Positions 34,240 through 42,274 of a stretch of DNA of 64,000 bases are shown here, one piece after another. The notes below the pieces were generated by a model, which worked only from the letters and a program-made list of their open reading frames with translations, was not told the DNA's origin and made no database searches. Origin of the DNA: JASHPR01 sp963844655 (GTDB taxonomy: Bacteria > Actinomycetota > Actinomycetes > Streptosporangiales > Streptosporangiaceae); NCBI GenBank assembly GCA_963844655.1, contig CAWJPA010000007.1, positions 372,001 through 436,000 of the forward strand, written 5' to 3'. How positions within the stretch are numbered: position 1 is the first letter of the stretch; each line of letters starts with the position of its first letter. Both the position numbers and the translations under genes were made by a program.

Positions 34240-35883
34240 TTACTCGGCTCGCGGGGCGGCCGCAGGGCTGCCGTCGCTGGGATCGCTTCCGGTGACCGTG
34301 CTGCCGGTCACCGCCCCGGGCCGGCCGGGCCGCGGACTGCCGTCCAAGACTATTCCGGCCGGCCGTTCCGGACGAACTTTCCGGCGATTTGCGTGGATAA
34401 GCGCGACGGCCGCGGCTAGCGCCGCGATCGCCGTGGCCGTCCACGGTACATAGTCTCCGAGCTGGTCATACAGCGTCCGCGCGGAAACGGGCGGGAGACC
34501 TATCCGCACCACCTCGACCCCGCGGAACGAGGAGTCCTTCCAGGTCAGGAGCTGGCCCCGCGGGCCGAACGCGACCGAGTCGCCGGTCAGGGCCGCCTGC
34601 AGCGCAGGCCGGCCGGTCTCCGCGGCGCGCAGGGCGCCGAGCGCGGCGTGCTGGGCCAGCACCCACTCCCAGCCGGCCTGCCAGGTGGAGTCCGACGTCT
34701 GGTAGACGATCAGCTGCGCCCCGCGGTCGGTGTCCACCCGGGACATGTCGGGGAACGCCGATTCGAAGCAGATCAGCACACCGATCTTGAACGGCGGGCC
34801 GCTGGACGGCGTCACGGTCATGACGTGCGCGCCGGTGCCGTGCAGCATGTTCTGCGGCGCCGCCTTGCTGATGCTGGTCAGCCAGCCGAGCGCCTGCCGG
34901 AACGGGATGTACTCACCGAACGGCACCAGCCGGGTCTTGACGTACCGGCCGTCGATGCCGTTGCCGCCGATCAGCAGGGCCACCTTCGACTTCACCCCGG
35001 CGGGGGAGATCGAGTCCTGGTTCACCAGCAACTGCGCGCCCCTGGCCGCCGACAGGGTCTGGAGGTCGTGCAACAGCCCGGGATGGGTATCCAGGTCGTA
35101 GCCCACGCTGCTCTCGCCCCACACGATCAGGTCGGCGCGGTCGTGGGCCAGGCTGGCGGTCAGCCGCTGGCTGGCGTCCACCCTGATCTTGGGGTTGTGC
35201 ACCACACCGGGCTGGACCATCGCGATCGTGACGGTCCGGCTGACCGGGGCGGCGGCGGTAAGCGCGTAAGCGACAGGCCCGGCGGCGACCGCGACCGCCG
35301 CGCCGGCCGCGCCGATCAGCCGGACCGGGATCCGGCGGGCGGTGAGGATGATCAGGATGCCGGTGTTGGCCGCCACCAGCGCGAAGCTGACCAGCCACAC
35401 CCCGCCCAGCGCGGCCAGGGCGAGTATGACCGGGTGCTGCCACTGGCTCGCGCCGTAGACCGCCCACGGGCCGCCGAATCCCTGCCAGGAGCGAGCCCAG
35501 TCCGCCACCAGCCAGAAGCTCGGCACGACCGCGAGCGCGGCGAGCGCGCGCCGCGCCGTCACCGGGGCGCGCAGCAGCCCCCAGGTCGCGGCGCCGAGGC
35601 CGGTCCACAGCACGCCGATGACGATCGCGACCAGCAGCAGGCCCGGGCCGAGGTTCGGCACCAGCCAGTAGAGCGAGGCGAGCAGGAACCCGGCGCCGAA
35701 CCACCAGCCGCGCACCGCCGCCTCCCGCCAGGACGGTGCGGCCCGGAACAGCAGCAGGCCGGGGACCAGGCCGAACCAGGCCACGAACTCCAGGTTCGGC
35801 TCGGGGAAGGCCAGCACGGGCAGCGCGCCGGCGGCCAGGGTGGCATACCTGACCGGCTGGGTGAACGCGCGCCAGAATGCCAC
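34240..35883 (-). CDS. lnt: Apolipoprotein N-acyltransferase, second copy
   Basis: A 547-residue membrane enzyme that adds a third fatty acid to the N-terminal Cys of lipoproteins. An N-terminal part with about six helices is followed by the nitrilase-like periplasmic domain. The triad is visible: Glu in VWGESS, Lys in YVKTRLVPFGEYIPFR and Cys in LICFES. A last helix near 500 precedes a basic tail. GTG 35883 lies four bases after the stop of the first copy; upstream of it the frame has only non-homologous sequence. Two Lnt copies are common in actinomycetes, where one may be dominant. Confidence 0.92.
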   Translation of the reverse strand: MAFWRAFTQPVRYATLAAGALPVLAFPEPNLEFVAWFGLVPGLLLFRAAPSWREAAVRGWWFGAGFLLASLYWLVPNLGPGLLLVAIVIGVLWTGLGAATWGLLRAPVTARRALAALAVVPSFWLVADWARSWQGFGGPWAVYGASQWQHPVILALAALGGVWLVSFALVAANTGILIILTARRIPVRLIGAAGAAVAVAAGPVAYALTAAAPVSRTVTIAMVQPGVVHNPKIRVDASQRLTASLAHDRADLIVWGESSVGYDLDTHPGLLHDLQTLSAARGAQLLVNQDSISPAGVKSKVALLIGGNGIDGRYVKTRLVPFGEYIPFRQALGWLTSISKAAPQNMLHGTGAHVMTVTPSSGPPFKIGVLICFESAFPDMSRVDTDRGAQLIVYQTSDSTWQAGWEWVLAQHAALGALRAAETGRPALQAALTGDSVAFGPRGQLLTWKDSSFRGVEVVRIGLPPVSARTLYDQLGDYVPWTATAIAALAAAVALIHANRRKVRPERPAGIVLDGSPRPGRPGAVTGSTVTGSDPSDGSPAAAPRAE

Positions 35884-35887
35884 ATAC

Positions 35888-37516
35888 CTATTGTGTGGCC
35901 ACCGGGGAAGTGCCGGAGCGCGACCGCCGCCGATCCGCGGCCGCGGCCGCCAGCGCCCAGGCGAGCGCCGCGACGGCCAGCGCGCTGAGCACGATCTCGG
36001 GCCATCCGCCGGCCCGCTCCGCCAGCGTGGCGTCGCTGCGCAGCGGCACCCGCGCGTCGAGTATGGCCCGCTGCCAGGTCTGGGTACGGGCGATCGTGGC
36101 CCCGTCGGGTGCGATGATCGCGCTGACCCCGGTGGTGCCCGCGACCACCATCGCGCGGTCGAACTCGATCGCGCGTATCCGGGCCATGGCCAGTTGCTGC
36201 AGCGTCTCGCCGAGCTGGCCGTCGAGCTCGAAGTCGGCGTCGTTCGTCTGCTCGGTGAGCACGTTCGCACCGGCGCTGACCTCCGAGGCCACCAGGTTGT
36301 CGAAACCGACCTCGTAGCAGATCACGTCGCCGAGCCTGACCTGGCCGATGTGGAACACCACCGCGCGGTGCCCGGGGGTGAAGTTGATCGGCTGCAGCGA
36401 GGGCAGCGAGCTGAACGTGGAGATCAGGCCCCGGAACGGTATGTACTCGCCGAAGGGCACCAGCTGGCGCTTGACGTACGTGGCGACCGGCCCCCGGCCA
36501 GGCACCCAGAGCTGGCCCGCGTTGCGCCTCGGGTTCTCCAGCACCGCGCCGATCAGCACCGGCCGGCCGAGCCTGGCCACCGTGTTGGCGATGATCGCGT
36601 AGGTGGCGGGGTCGGTGCTCGGGTCGATGTCGGTGGAATTCTCCGGCCAGATCACCACGTCCGGCGCGGGACGCGTGCCCGCCTGCACCTCCCGGGCCAG
36701 CTGATCGGTGGTGGCCGCGTGATTCTGGGTCACGGTCGTGGCCCGGAGCAGGTCCGACAGCGTCCCGGCGCGCGGGACGTTGCCCTGGATGGCCGCCACG
36801 ACCGCGGTCGGGCCTCCCGCGCCCGATACGGGCAGCAGCCAGCCGGCCAGGCTGGCGGCCGTGGCCGCGGCGAGGGCCAGCGCCGGGACCGCGCGGCGAC
36901 GGAGCGGCTCCCGCCGCGGGACCAGCAGCAGCCAGGCCAGCGTGGTCCCGGTCAGCGCGATCAGGAACGTCAGCAGCGGCGGGCCGCCCACCGTCACCCA
37001 CCGGACCGTGGGCGCCTGGGCCTGGCTCATGGCCAGCCGGCCCCACGGGAACGCGTACGGCCACCGGGCGCGGACCGCCTCGGCCGCGACCCACCAGGCC
37101 GCGACCGCCAGTGGCCAGGCCGGCAGCCGCAGCATCAGCCGCTGGCCGATGGCCAGCAGCGCGAAGATCACGGCTTCCGCGACCGCCAGCGCGGCCCACG
37201 CGTACCAGGCGAGGTTGATCAGCCAGGACAGCAGCGGGATAAAGAACGCCAGGCCGAACACGAGCCCGACCACGAACGAGGCGCCGGGCCCCCGGTTCCA
37301 CAGCGCGATCACGAGCAGCGCCGGGCCGACCGCCGCGAGGGGCCAGAACCCGACCGGCGGGAAGGCCCCCGCGAGCGCGAGACCGCCCACGATCGCCGTC
37401 AGCAGCGCCGGGAACATGCCCAGGCCGCCGGCGCGGTCGGGCCGCTGAGCTGGCGCCGTGGGCGCGGCCACTGCGGAGCCGACCATGGGGGAGCCGACCA
37501 TGGGGGAGCCGACCAC
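35888..37516 (-). CDS. lnt: Apolipoprotein N-acyltransferase, first copy, N-terminus disturbed by a repeat
   Basis: A 542-residue Lnt with the same layout as its neighbour: helices at about 35-220, then the nitrilase domain with Glu in WPENSTD, Lys in YVKRQLVPFGEYIPFR and Cys in VICYE. The frame begins at GTG 37516 inside a 15-base repeat. One repeat unit has four instead of five C (minus strand; 37517-37520). Adding that base would join this frame to a further Ala/Gly/Ser-rich stretch that starts at GTG 37668 with an AGGAGG ribosome site. So the true protein is probably about 50 residues longer, unless the shortened tract is real and internal starts are used. Confidence 0.9.
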   Translation of the reverse strand: MVGSPMVGSPMVGSAVAAPTAPAQRPDRAGGLGMFPALLTAIVGGLALAGAFPPVGFWPLAAVGPALLVIALWNRGPGASFVVGLVFGLAFFIPLLSWLINLAWYAWAALAVAEAVIFALLAIGQRLMLRLPAWPLAVAAWWVAAEAVRARWPYAFPWGRLAMSQAQAPTVRWVTVGGPPLLTFLIALTGTTLAWLLLVPRREPLRRRAVPALALAAATAASLAGWLLPVSGAGGPTAVVAAIQGNVPRAGTLSDLLRATTVTQNHAATTDQLAREVQAGTRPAPDVVIWPENSTDIDPSTDPATYAIIANTVARLGRPVLIGAVLENPRRNAGQLWVPGRGPVATYVKRQLVPFGEYIPFRGLISTFSSLPSLQPINFTPGHRAVVFHIGQVRLGDVICYEVGFDNLVASEVSAGANVLTEQTNDADFELDGQLGETLQQLAMARIRAIEFDRAMVVAGTTGVSAIIAPDGATIARTQTWQRAILDARVPLRSDATLAERAGGWPEIVLSALAVAALAWALAAAAADRRRSRSGTSPVATQ

Positions 37517-37536
37517 GGGGAGCCGGCCACGGGGGA
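37478..37536 (-). repeat. Four tandem 15-base units with one base missing
   Basis: Units at 37478-37492, 37493-37507, 37508-37521 and 37522-37536 encode repeats of GSPMV/GSPVV type on the minus strand. Three have a 5-C tract and the third has 4, which shifts the frame. Homopolymer tracts within coding repeats are prone to slippage and to sequencing error. Confidence 0.8.
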
Positions 37537-37761
37537 CCGGGATCCGGCCACGGCCGAGTCACCCGCCCCGGAGCCAGCCGCGGTGACGGCGGATGCTGGC
37601 GCGTCAGAGCCAGCCGCGGCGTTGGCGGCTGAGCTCCCCGGGCCACCGCTCGCGCTGGTCTGCGGCACCCCGCCTCCTGCCGTTGCGTAATGGCACATGC
37701 TGCTGCTGCGAGCGTAGCCGGGATTTTCCACGGTCCCCGGGCATCGGCCAGGAGCCTGCGG

Positions 37762-37816
37762 GCAATCCCCCAACCCATGGGATTGCAACTATCCACAGTG
37801 ATAATCTCGTCACTGT
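37762..37816. promoter_or_regulatory. Two inverted repeats between divergent lnt and membrane-protein genes
   Basis: GCAATCCC (37762-37769) pairs with GGGATTGC (37779-37786) across 9 bases, and ACAGTGA (37795-37801) with TCACTGT (37810-37816) across 8. Both arms are perfect. They lie in the divergent intergenic region of about 200 bases and are candidate operators. Confidence 0.45.
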
Positions 37817-37875
37817 CTGTTGTCCATTGCCTGATGAATAGCGGGTTTTAGCGCACATCTGCGAGGTTTAGGTAC

Positions 37876-38607
37876 GTGATCAAGATCCAATACGCAGACC
37901 TGCCGGGCGGGTTACACGTCCGCGCCGAGGCCCGCGGCAAGGACACGATCATCTACCTCCTGCCCGGCCTGACGGAGCCGCAGCGGCGGGCCGCCCTGCA
38001 CCGGGCGCGCAGCAGCGCCCGGATCGGCCACGGCCCCCGGCTCCCGGCCGCCGGGGTGGTGCGGGCGCTGGCGGCCGACCGGGTCCGCACCACGGTCGGG
38101 AACGCGGTCGCCGCCCTGCGCGTACACCGCGCGGTGTCCGTCCCCCTGATCGTGATCGTGGTGTCCGCGGCGGCCGCCTACGCCCTGCTGGCCTCGGGCA
38201 CGGTCAGCGAGCAGTCGCCGCAGGCGAGCGGCCCGACCACGGCGCTGGGGAACTCCGTGGTCCTCGCGCCCTGGTTTTATCTGGGCATCCGGCCCCGGGT
38301 GCCCAGCGGCCACCGGGTGCGCCCGGCGCTGTCCCGGCACCCGTCGCCGCACCACCACGGAGCGGCCGTCCCGCCGCCCGTGGCCAGCCCGTCGCCGGGT
38401 CACTCGGCATCCCCGTCACCCTCGCCCCGCCCGAGGCACGTCCGGCCCAAGCCGTCCCCGACGGCATCGCCCACGCCGGTCTCATCGCCCGCGCCCACCC
38501 CGAGCCAGACCACCTCGGGCTCGGGTTCAGGCTCGGGCTCGGTGGGTCACGGCGGCGGCGGGGTGTGCCTGGAGTTCGGCCCAACCGGCGTCTGCCTGGT
38601 GGTCTGA
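37876..38607 (+). CDS. Single-pass membrane protein with Pro/Ser-rich outer part
   Basis: A 243-residue protein. A conserved-looking cytoplasmic N-domain (MIKIQYADLPGGLHVRAEAR, GLTEPQRRAALHRARSSAR) is followed by a membrane helix (about 95-112), then a long Pro/Ser/His-rich extracellular region and a Gly/Ser linker ending in VCLEFGPTGVCLVV, where two Cys may form a disulfide. I do not know the family. GTG 37876 has GAGG ten bases upstream. Divergent from the lnt/Ldt operon, across two dyads, which may link it to the same envelope control. Confidence 0.72.
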   Translation: MIKIQYADLPGGLHVRAEARGKDTIIYLLPGLTEPQRRAALHRARSSARIGHGPRLPAAGVVRALAADRVRTTVGNAVAALRVHRAVSVPLIVIVVSAAAAYALLASGTVSEQSPQASGPTTALGNSVVLAPWFYLGIRPRVPSGHRVRPALSRHPSPHHHGAAVPPPVASPSPGHSASPSPSPRPRHVRPKPSPTASPTPVSSPAPTPSQTTSGSGSGSGSVGHGGGGVCLEFGPTGVCLVV

Positions 38608-38813
38608 ACCGCCTGGTCACGGCCCGGGGCGGAATAATCGCGGCGTCCTGCTGGTCACAGCACACGTCTGCCGCCGGTCCGCGTGCGCCCTGGCGCACTG
38701 CAAAAGCGTTCAAGACGGCCGCCGCTCGGCCGGCCATGCTGGCGGGCAGGCCGAACGTGCGCTGCCGGACCGGCAGATGGATGTGGGCCGTGGGCCAAGG
38801 AAGGAGACCAGCA

Positions 38814-39770
38814 GTGAGCCGCCGGGGCTGGGTGCTGTTCGTAGCGATGAGCGTCATCTGGGGCGTCCCTTACCTGCTGATCAAGGTGGCGGACGGCGGC
38901 GTGGCGGTGCCGGTGCTGGTGCTGGCCCGGGTGGGAATCGGCGCGGCGCTGCTGCTGCCGCTGGCCGTGCGGCAGGGCCGGCTGGGCGCCCTGCGCCCGC
39001 ACTGGCGCTGGCTGGGCGCGTTCGCGCTGGTGGAGATCGTTGTGCCGTGGCTGCTGCTGTCCGAGGCCGAGCGCAAGCTGTCCAGCTCGATGACCGGCCT
39101 GCTGATCGCCTCGGTGCCGATCATCGTGGTCGTGCTTGGCCTGCTGACCGGCGGCCCGCAGTACCGTAACGCGGAGCGGCTGAGCGCGGTCCGCTGGACC
39201 GGCCTGCTGGCCGGGCTCGGCGGCGTGGCGCTGCTGATCGGCCCGACCGCGGCGGGCGGGGACGCCCTGTCGGTCGCCGAGGTTCTGGTCGTGGCGGTGT
39301 GCTACGCCACCGGGCCGCTGATCGCCAGCCGGAAGCTCGGTGACCTCCCGCCCCTGGAGATGACCGCGGTCTGCCTCGCGTTCGCCGCGGTGGTCTACAG
39401 CCCGCTGGCCGCGCTGACCTGGCCGAGCGCGATGCCCTCCTGGCAGGTGCTGGCCTCGCTGGCCGGCCTGGCGGTGGTCTGCACGGCCCTGGCCTTCGTG
39501 CTGTTCTTCCGGCTGATCGCCGAGGTCGGCCCGGCCCGGGCGAGCGTGATCACTTACATCAACCCGGCGGTGGCCGTGGCCCTCGGGGTGTCGGTGCTCG
39601 GCGAGCGGTTCACGCTGGGAATGGCGTGCGCGTTCGCGCTGATCCTCGGCGGCTCGGTGCTGGCCACCCGCCCCGGCCAGGGCAAGGCGCGGCGTCTCCG
39701 GACGTCACAGGAGCCCGAGCGTTCGCATGAGCCCGGGCCGCTGCCAGAACCCGGGCTGGAGCGGGCCTGA
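38814..39770 (+). CDS. EamA/DMT-family transporter
   Basis: A 318-residue inner-membrane transporter of the drug/metabolite superfamily with about ten helices in two EamA repeats (about 5-135 and 145-285). The second repeat has the typical TALAFVLFFRLIAEVGPARAS and YINPAVAVALGVSVLGE. The tail is hydrophilic. Such proteins export metabolites, amino acids or toxic compounds; the cargo cannot be predicted. GTG 38814 follows AAGGAG nine bases upstream. Upstream (38608-38813) I see nothing else. Confidence 0.9.
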   Translation: MSRRGWVLFVAMSVIWGVPYLLIKVADGGVAVPVLVLARVGIGAALLLPLAVRQGRLGALRPHWRWLGAFALVEIVVPWLLLSEAERKLSSSMTGLLIASVPIIVVVLGLLTGGPQYRNAERLSAVRWTGLLAGLGGVALLIGPTAAGGDALSVAEVLVVAVCYATGPLIASRKLGDLPPLEMTAVCLAFAAVVYSPLAALTWPSAMPSWQVLASLAGLAVVCTALAFVLFFRLIAEVGPARASVITYINPAVAVALGVSVLGERFTLGMACAFALILGGSVLATRPGQGKARRLRTSQEPERSHEPGPLPEPGLERA

Positions 39771-39820
39771 CGGACGGCGGGCGGGGCGTAAACCGAACTG
39801 CCTCGCCCCGGCCGCGCGAC

Positions 39821-39826
39821 TACACT
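39821..39826 (+). promoter_or_regulatory. -10 box TACACT of a leaderless serS transcript
   Basis: TACACT ends seven bases before the serS GTG with no ribosome site between, the spacing expected when transcription starts on the start codon. No clear -35 element is visible. Confidence 0.5.
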
Positions 39827-39833
39827 CGCCAGG

Positions 39834-41075
39834 GTGATTGACCTCAAGGCCGCCAGGCAGGAGCCGGACCGGTACCGAGCCGCCCTGGCCCGACGCGGCG
39901 CAGCTGACGACTTCGACGCGCTGCTGGCGGCGGACGCCACGTGGCGCGAGCACACCGAGCGGGCCGAGGCCCTGCGCGCCACCCAGAAGAAGCTGTCCAA
40001 GAGCAAGCCAGGGCCGGACGAGCTGGCCGCGCTGCAGCAGCTCGCCGAGGATCTCGCGGCCGCGTCCGAGGAGCAGGCGCACGCCGCCCACGCCCGCGAC
40101 GACCTGCTCGCCCGGATCCCGAACCTGCCCGACCCCACCGCCGCCGACGGCATGGACGAGGACGACGCCGAGGTGATCAAGACCTGGGGTGAGCGGCCGC
40201 AGTTCAGCTTCGAGCCCCGCGACCACCTGGAGCTCGGTTCGCCCCGCGGCTGGATCGACATGGCCCGGGGGGCGCGGCTGTCCGGGTCGAGGTTCGCCTA
40301 CCGGATCGGGGACGTGGCCCTGGCCGAGATGGCGCTCTACCGGTTCGTCATCGACAAGCTGTCGGGCCTGGGGTTCCTGCTGGTGCTGCCGCCGATCCTG
40401 GTCGGTGAGCGGGCCATGTACGGCACCGGTTTCCTGCCGACCGAGGAGTCCAACCTCTACCGCCTGGAAAAGGACGACCTGTACCTGACCGGCACCTCCG
40501 AGGTCGCGCTGGCCGGCATCCACATGGAGGAGCGGCTCGAGGAGGAGCAGCTCCCCGCCCTGTACGCGGGCTTTACCACCAACTTCCGGCGCGAGGCCGG
40601 GGCGGCGGGCAAGGACACCAGGGGCATGTTCCGGGTGCACCAGTTCGACAAGGTGGAGATGTACGTCTACTGCGTGCCCGAGCAGTCCGCGGAGTTCCAC
40701 GAGCGGATGCTGGGCTACGAAGAGGAGATCGCGCAGGCGCTGGGTCTGCCCTACCGGGTGATGAACATCTCGGTCGGCGACCTCGGCGCCCCGGCGGCCA
40801 AGAAGTACGACATCGAGGCGTGGTTCCCCACCCAGCAGCGGTACCGGGAGATCACCTCGTGCTCGAACACCACCGACTACCAGGCCCGGCGGCTGAACAT
40901 CAGGTTCCGGCGCGACGGCAAGCTGGACTTCGTGCACACCCTGAACGGCACGGGTGCCACCGCCCGCGCGCTGCTGTCGATCATGGAGAACTTCCAGGAC
41001 GAAGGCGGGACCGTCGCGGTGCCCGAGGTGCTGCAGCGCTACGGCGCCCCGGCCACGCTCGGCGCGGCGCCCTAA
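39834..41075 (+). CDS. serS: Seryl-tRNA synthetase
   Basis: This enzyme charges tRNA-Ser and tRNA-Sec with serine in the cytoplasm. At 413 residues it has the usual length: an N-terminal antiparallel coiled coil (about 1-105) that grips the tRNA long arm, then the class II catalytic core with TGTSEVALAG, motif 2 around FRREAGAAGKDTRG and motif 3 in LNGTGATARALL. The GTG at 39834 gives the normal family N-terminus (MIDLKAARQEPDRYRAAL), and a -10 box seven bases upstream suggests a leaderless mRNA. It converges on the acyl-CoA dehydrogenase. Confidence 0.96.
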   Translation: MIDLKAARQEPDRYRAALARRGAADDFDALLAADATWREHTERAEALRATQKKLSKSKPGPDELAALQQLAEDLAAASEEQAHAAHARDDLLARIPNLPDPTAADGMDEDDAEVIKTWGERPQFSFEPRDHLELGSPRGWIDMARGARLSGSRFAYRIGDVALAEMALYRFVIDKLSGLGFLLVLPPILVGERAMYGTGFLPTEESNLYRLEKDDLYLTGTSEVALAGIHMEERLEEEQLPALYAGFTTNFRREAGAAGKDTRGMFRVHQFDKVEMYVYCVPEQSAEFHERMLGYEEEIAQALGLPYRVMNISVGDLGAPAAKKYDIEAWFPTQQRYREITSCSNTTDYQARRLNIRFRRDGKLDFVHTLNGTGATARALLSIMENFQDEGGTVAVPEVLQRYGAPATLGAAP

Positions 41076-41092
41076 CCGGGCCGGCCGGCTCG

Positions 41093-42274
41093 TCAGCTCT
41101 CGTCGAGCAGCCGCCGGCCGATGATCATCTTCTGGATGTCCGCGGTTCCCTCGCCGATCAGCAGCATCGGCGCGTCCCGGTACAGCCGCTCGATCTCGTA
41201 CTCGGTGGAGTAGCCGTAGCCGCCGTGGATGCGGAACGAGTCCTCCACCACCTCCTTGCAGTACTCGCTGGCCAGCAGCTTGGCCATGCCCGCCTCCAGG
41301 TCACCGCGGCTGCCGGTGTCCTTGCGCCGGGCGGCCATGATCATCATCTGGTGCGCGGCCTCCACCTTGGTGGCCATCTCCGCGAGCCGGAACATCACCG
41401 CCTGGTGGTCGGCGATCCGCTTGCCGAACGTGCGGCGCTGCTTGGCGTAGTCGAGGGCGAGCTCGAGCGCGCGCAGCGCGACCCCGCAGCCGCGGGCGGC
41501 CACATTCACCCGGCCGACCTCGACGCCGTCCATCATCTGGTAGAACCCGCGGCCCGGCTCGCCGCCGAGCATCTGGTCCGCGCCGATGGCGAAGCCGTCG
41601 AAGATCAGCTCGGTGGTGTCCACGCCCTTGTAGCCCATCTTCGAGATCTTGCCGGGCACAGTCAGCCCGGGCGCAACCTCGCCGAACCCCGGCTCCTTGT
41701 CCACCAGGAACGTGGTCAGCCCGCGGTGCCCGGCCTCAGGCCCGGTCCGGACCAGCGCGGCGACCAGGTTGGCCGAGGCGCCGTTGGTCAGCCACATCTT
41801 GCGCCCGGTGATCTCATACCCGTCCCCCGCGGGGACGGCCCGCGTGGTGATGGCCGAGATGTCGGACCCGCACTCGGGCTCGGACATGGAGAACGCGCCC
41901 CGGATCTCGCCGGCCGCCATCCGCGGCAGGTACCGGTCCCGCTGCTCCTGCGTGCCGTGCTTGGCGATCATCCAGGCCACGATGAAGTGAGTGTTGATGA
42001 TGCCGGAGACGCTCATCCAGCCCCGCGCGAGCTGCTCCACGGCCAGCGCGTAGGTGAGCAGGGACTCGCCGAGGCCGCCGTATTCCTCACCGATCATCAC
42101 CCCGAACAGCCCGAGCTGCTTCATGCCCTCGACGATCCGGTCCGGGTACGTGTCGGACCGGGACAGCTCGGCGGCCACCGGCAGGATCTCGGCGTTCACG
42201 AAGTCCCTGACGGTCGCGATGATGTCGGCCTGGACGTCGGTCAGCCCTTCGGTCCGCGCCACGTTAAGGGTCAC
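41093..42274 (-). CDS. Acyl-CoA dehydrogenase
   Basis: A 393-residue FAD enzyme that oxidises acyl-CoA at the alpha-beta bond. Family motifs are AFSMSEPECGSDI (flavin contact), KMWLTNG, the C-terminal RTFGKRIADHQ and HGGYGYSTEY. The catalytic base is Glu375 in GEGTADIQ, the position used by short- and medium-chain enzymes. It overlaps the preceding CoA-transferase by four bases (GTGA), so the pair may activate and then desaturate the same carboxylic acid. The exact substrate is unknown; glutaryl- or branched-chain-type is possible. Confidence 0.92.
   Translation of the reverse strand: MTLNVARTEGLTDVQADIIATVRDFVNAEILPVAAELSRSDTYPDRIVEGMKQLGLFGVMIGEEYGGLGESLLTYALAVEQLARGWMSVSGIINTHFIVAWMIAKHGTQEQRDRYLPRMAAGEIRGAFSMSEPECGSDISAITTRAVPAGDGYEITGRKMWLTNGASANLVAALVRTGPEAGHRGLTTFLVDKEPGFGEVAPGLTVPGKISKMGYKGVDTTELIFDGFAIGADQMLGGEPGRGFYQMMDGVEVGRVNVAARGCGVALRALELALDYAKQRRTFGKRIADHQAVMFRLAEMATKVEAAHQMMIMAARRKDTGSRGDLEAGMAKLLASEYCKEVVEDSFRIHGGYGYSTEYEIERLYRDAPMLLIGEGTADIQKMIIGRRLLDES

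Noticed and set aside
34648..37690. Long plus-strand frames opposite the two lnt genes
   Set aside because: Low-complexity Arg/Gly/His-rich sequences with no domain and antisense to clear enzymes.
37729..37800. DnaA-box-like sequences TTTTCCACG and CTATCCACA
   Set aside because: Only two imperfect boxes, no dnaA, dnaN or gyrB nearby and no AT-rich unwinding region; not an origin.
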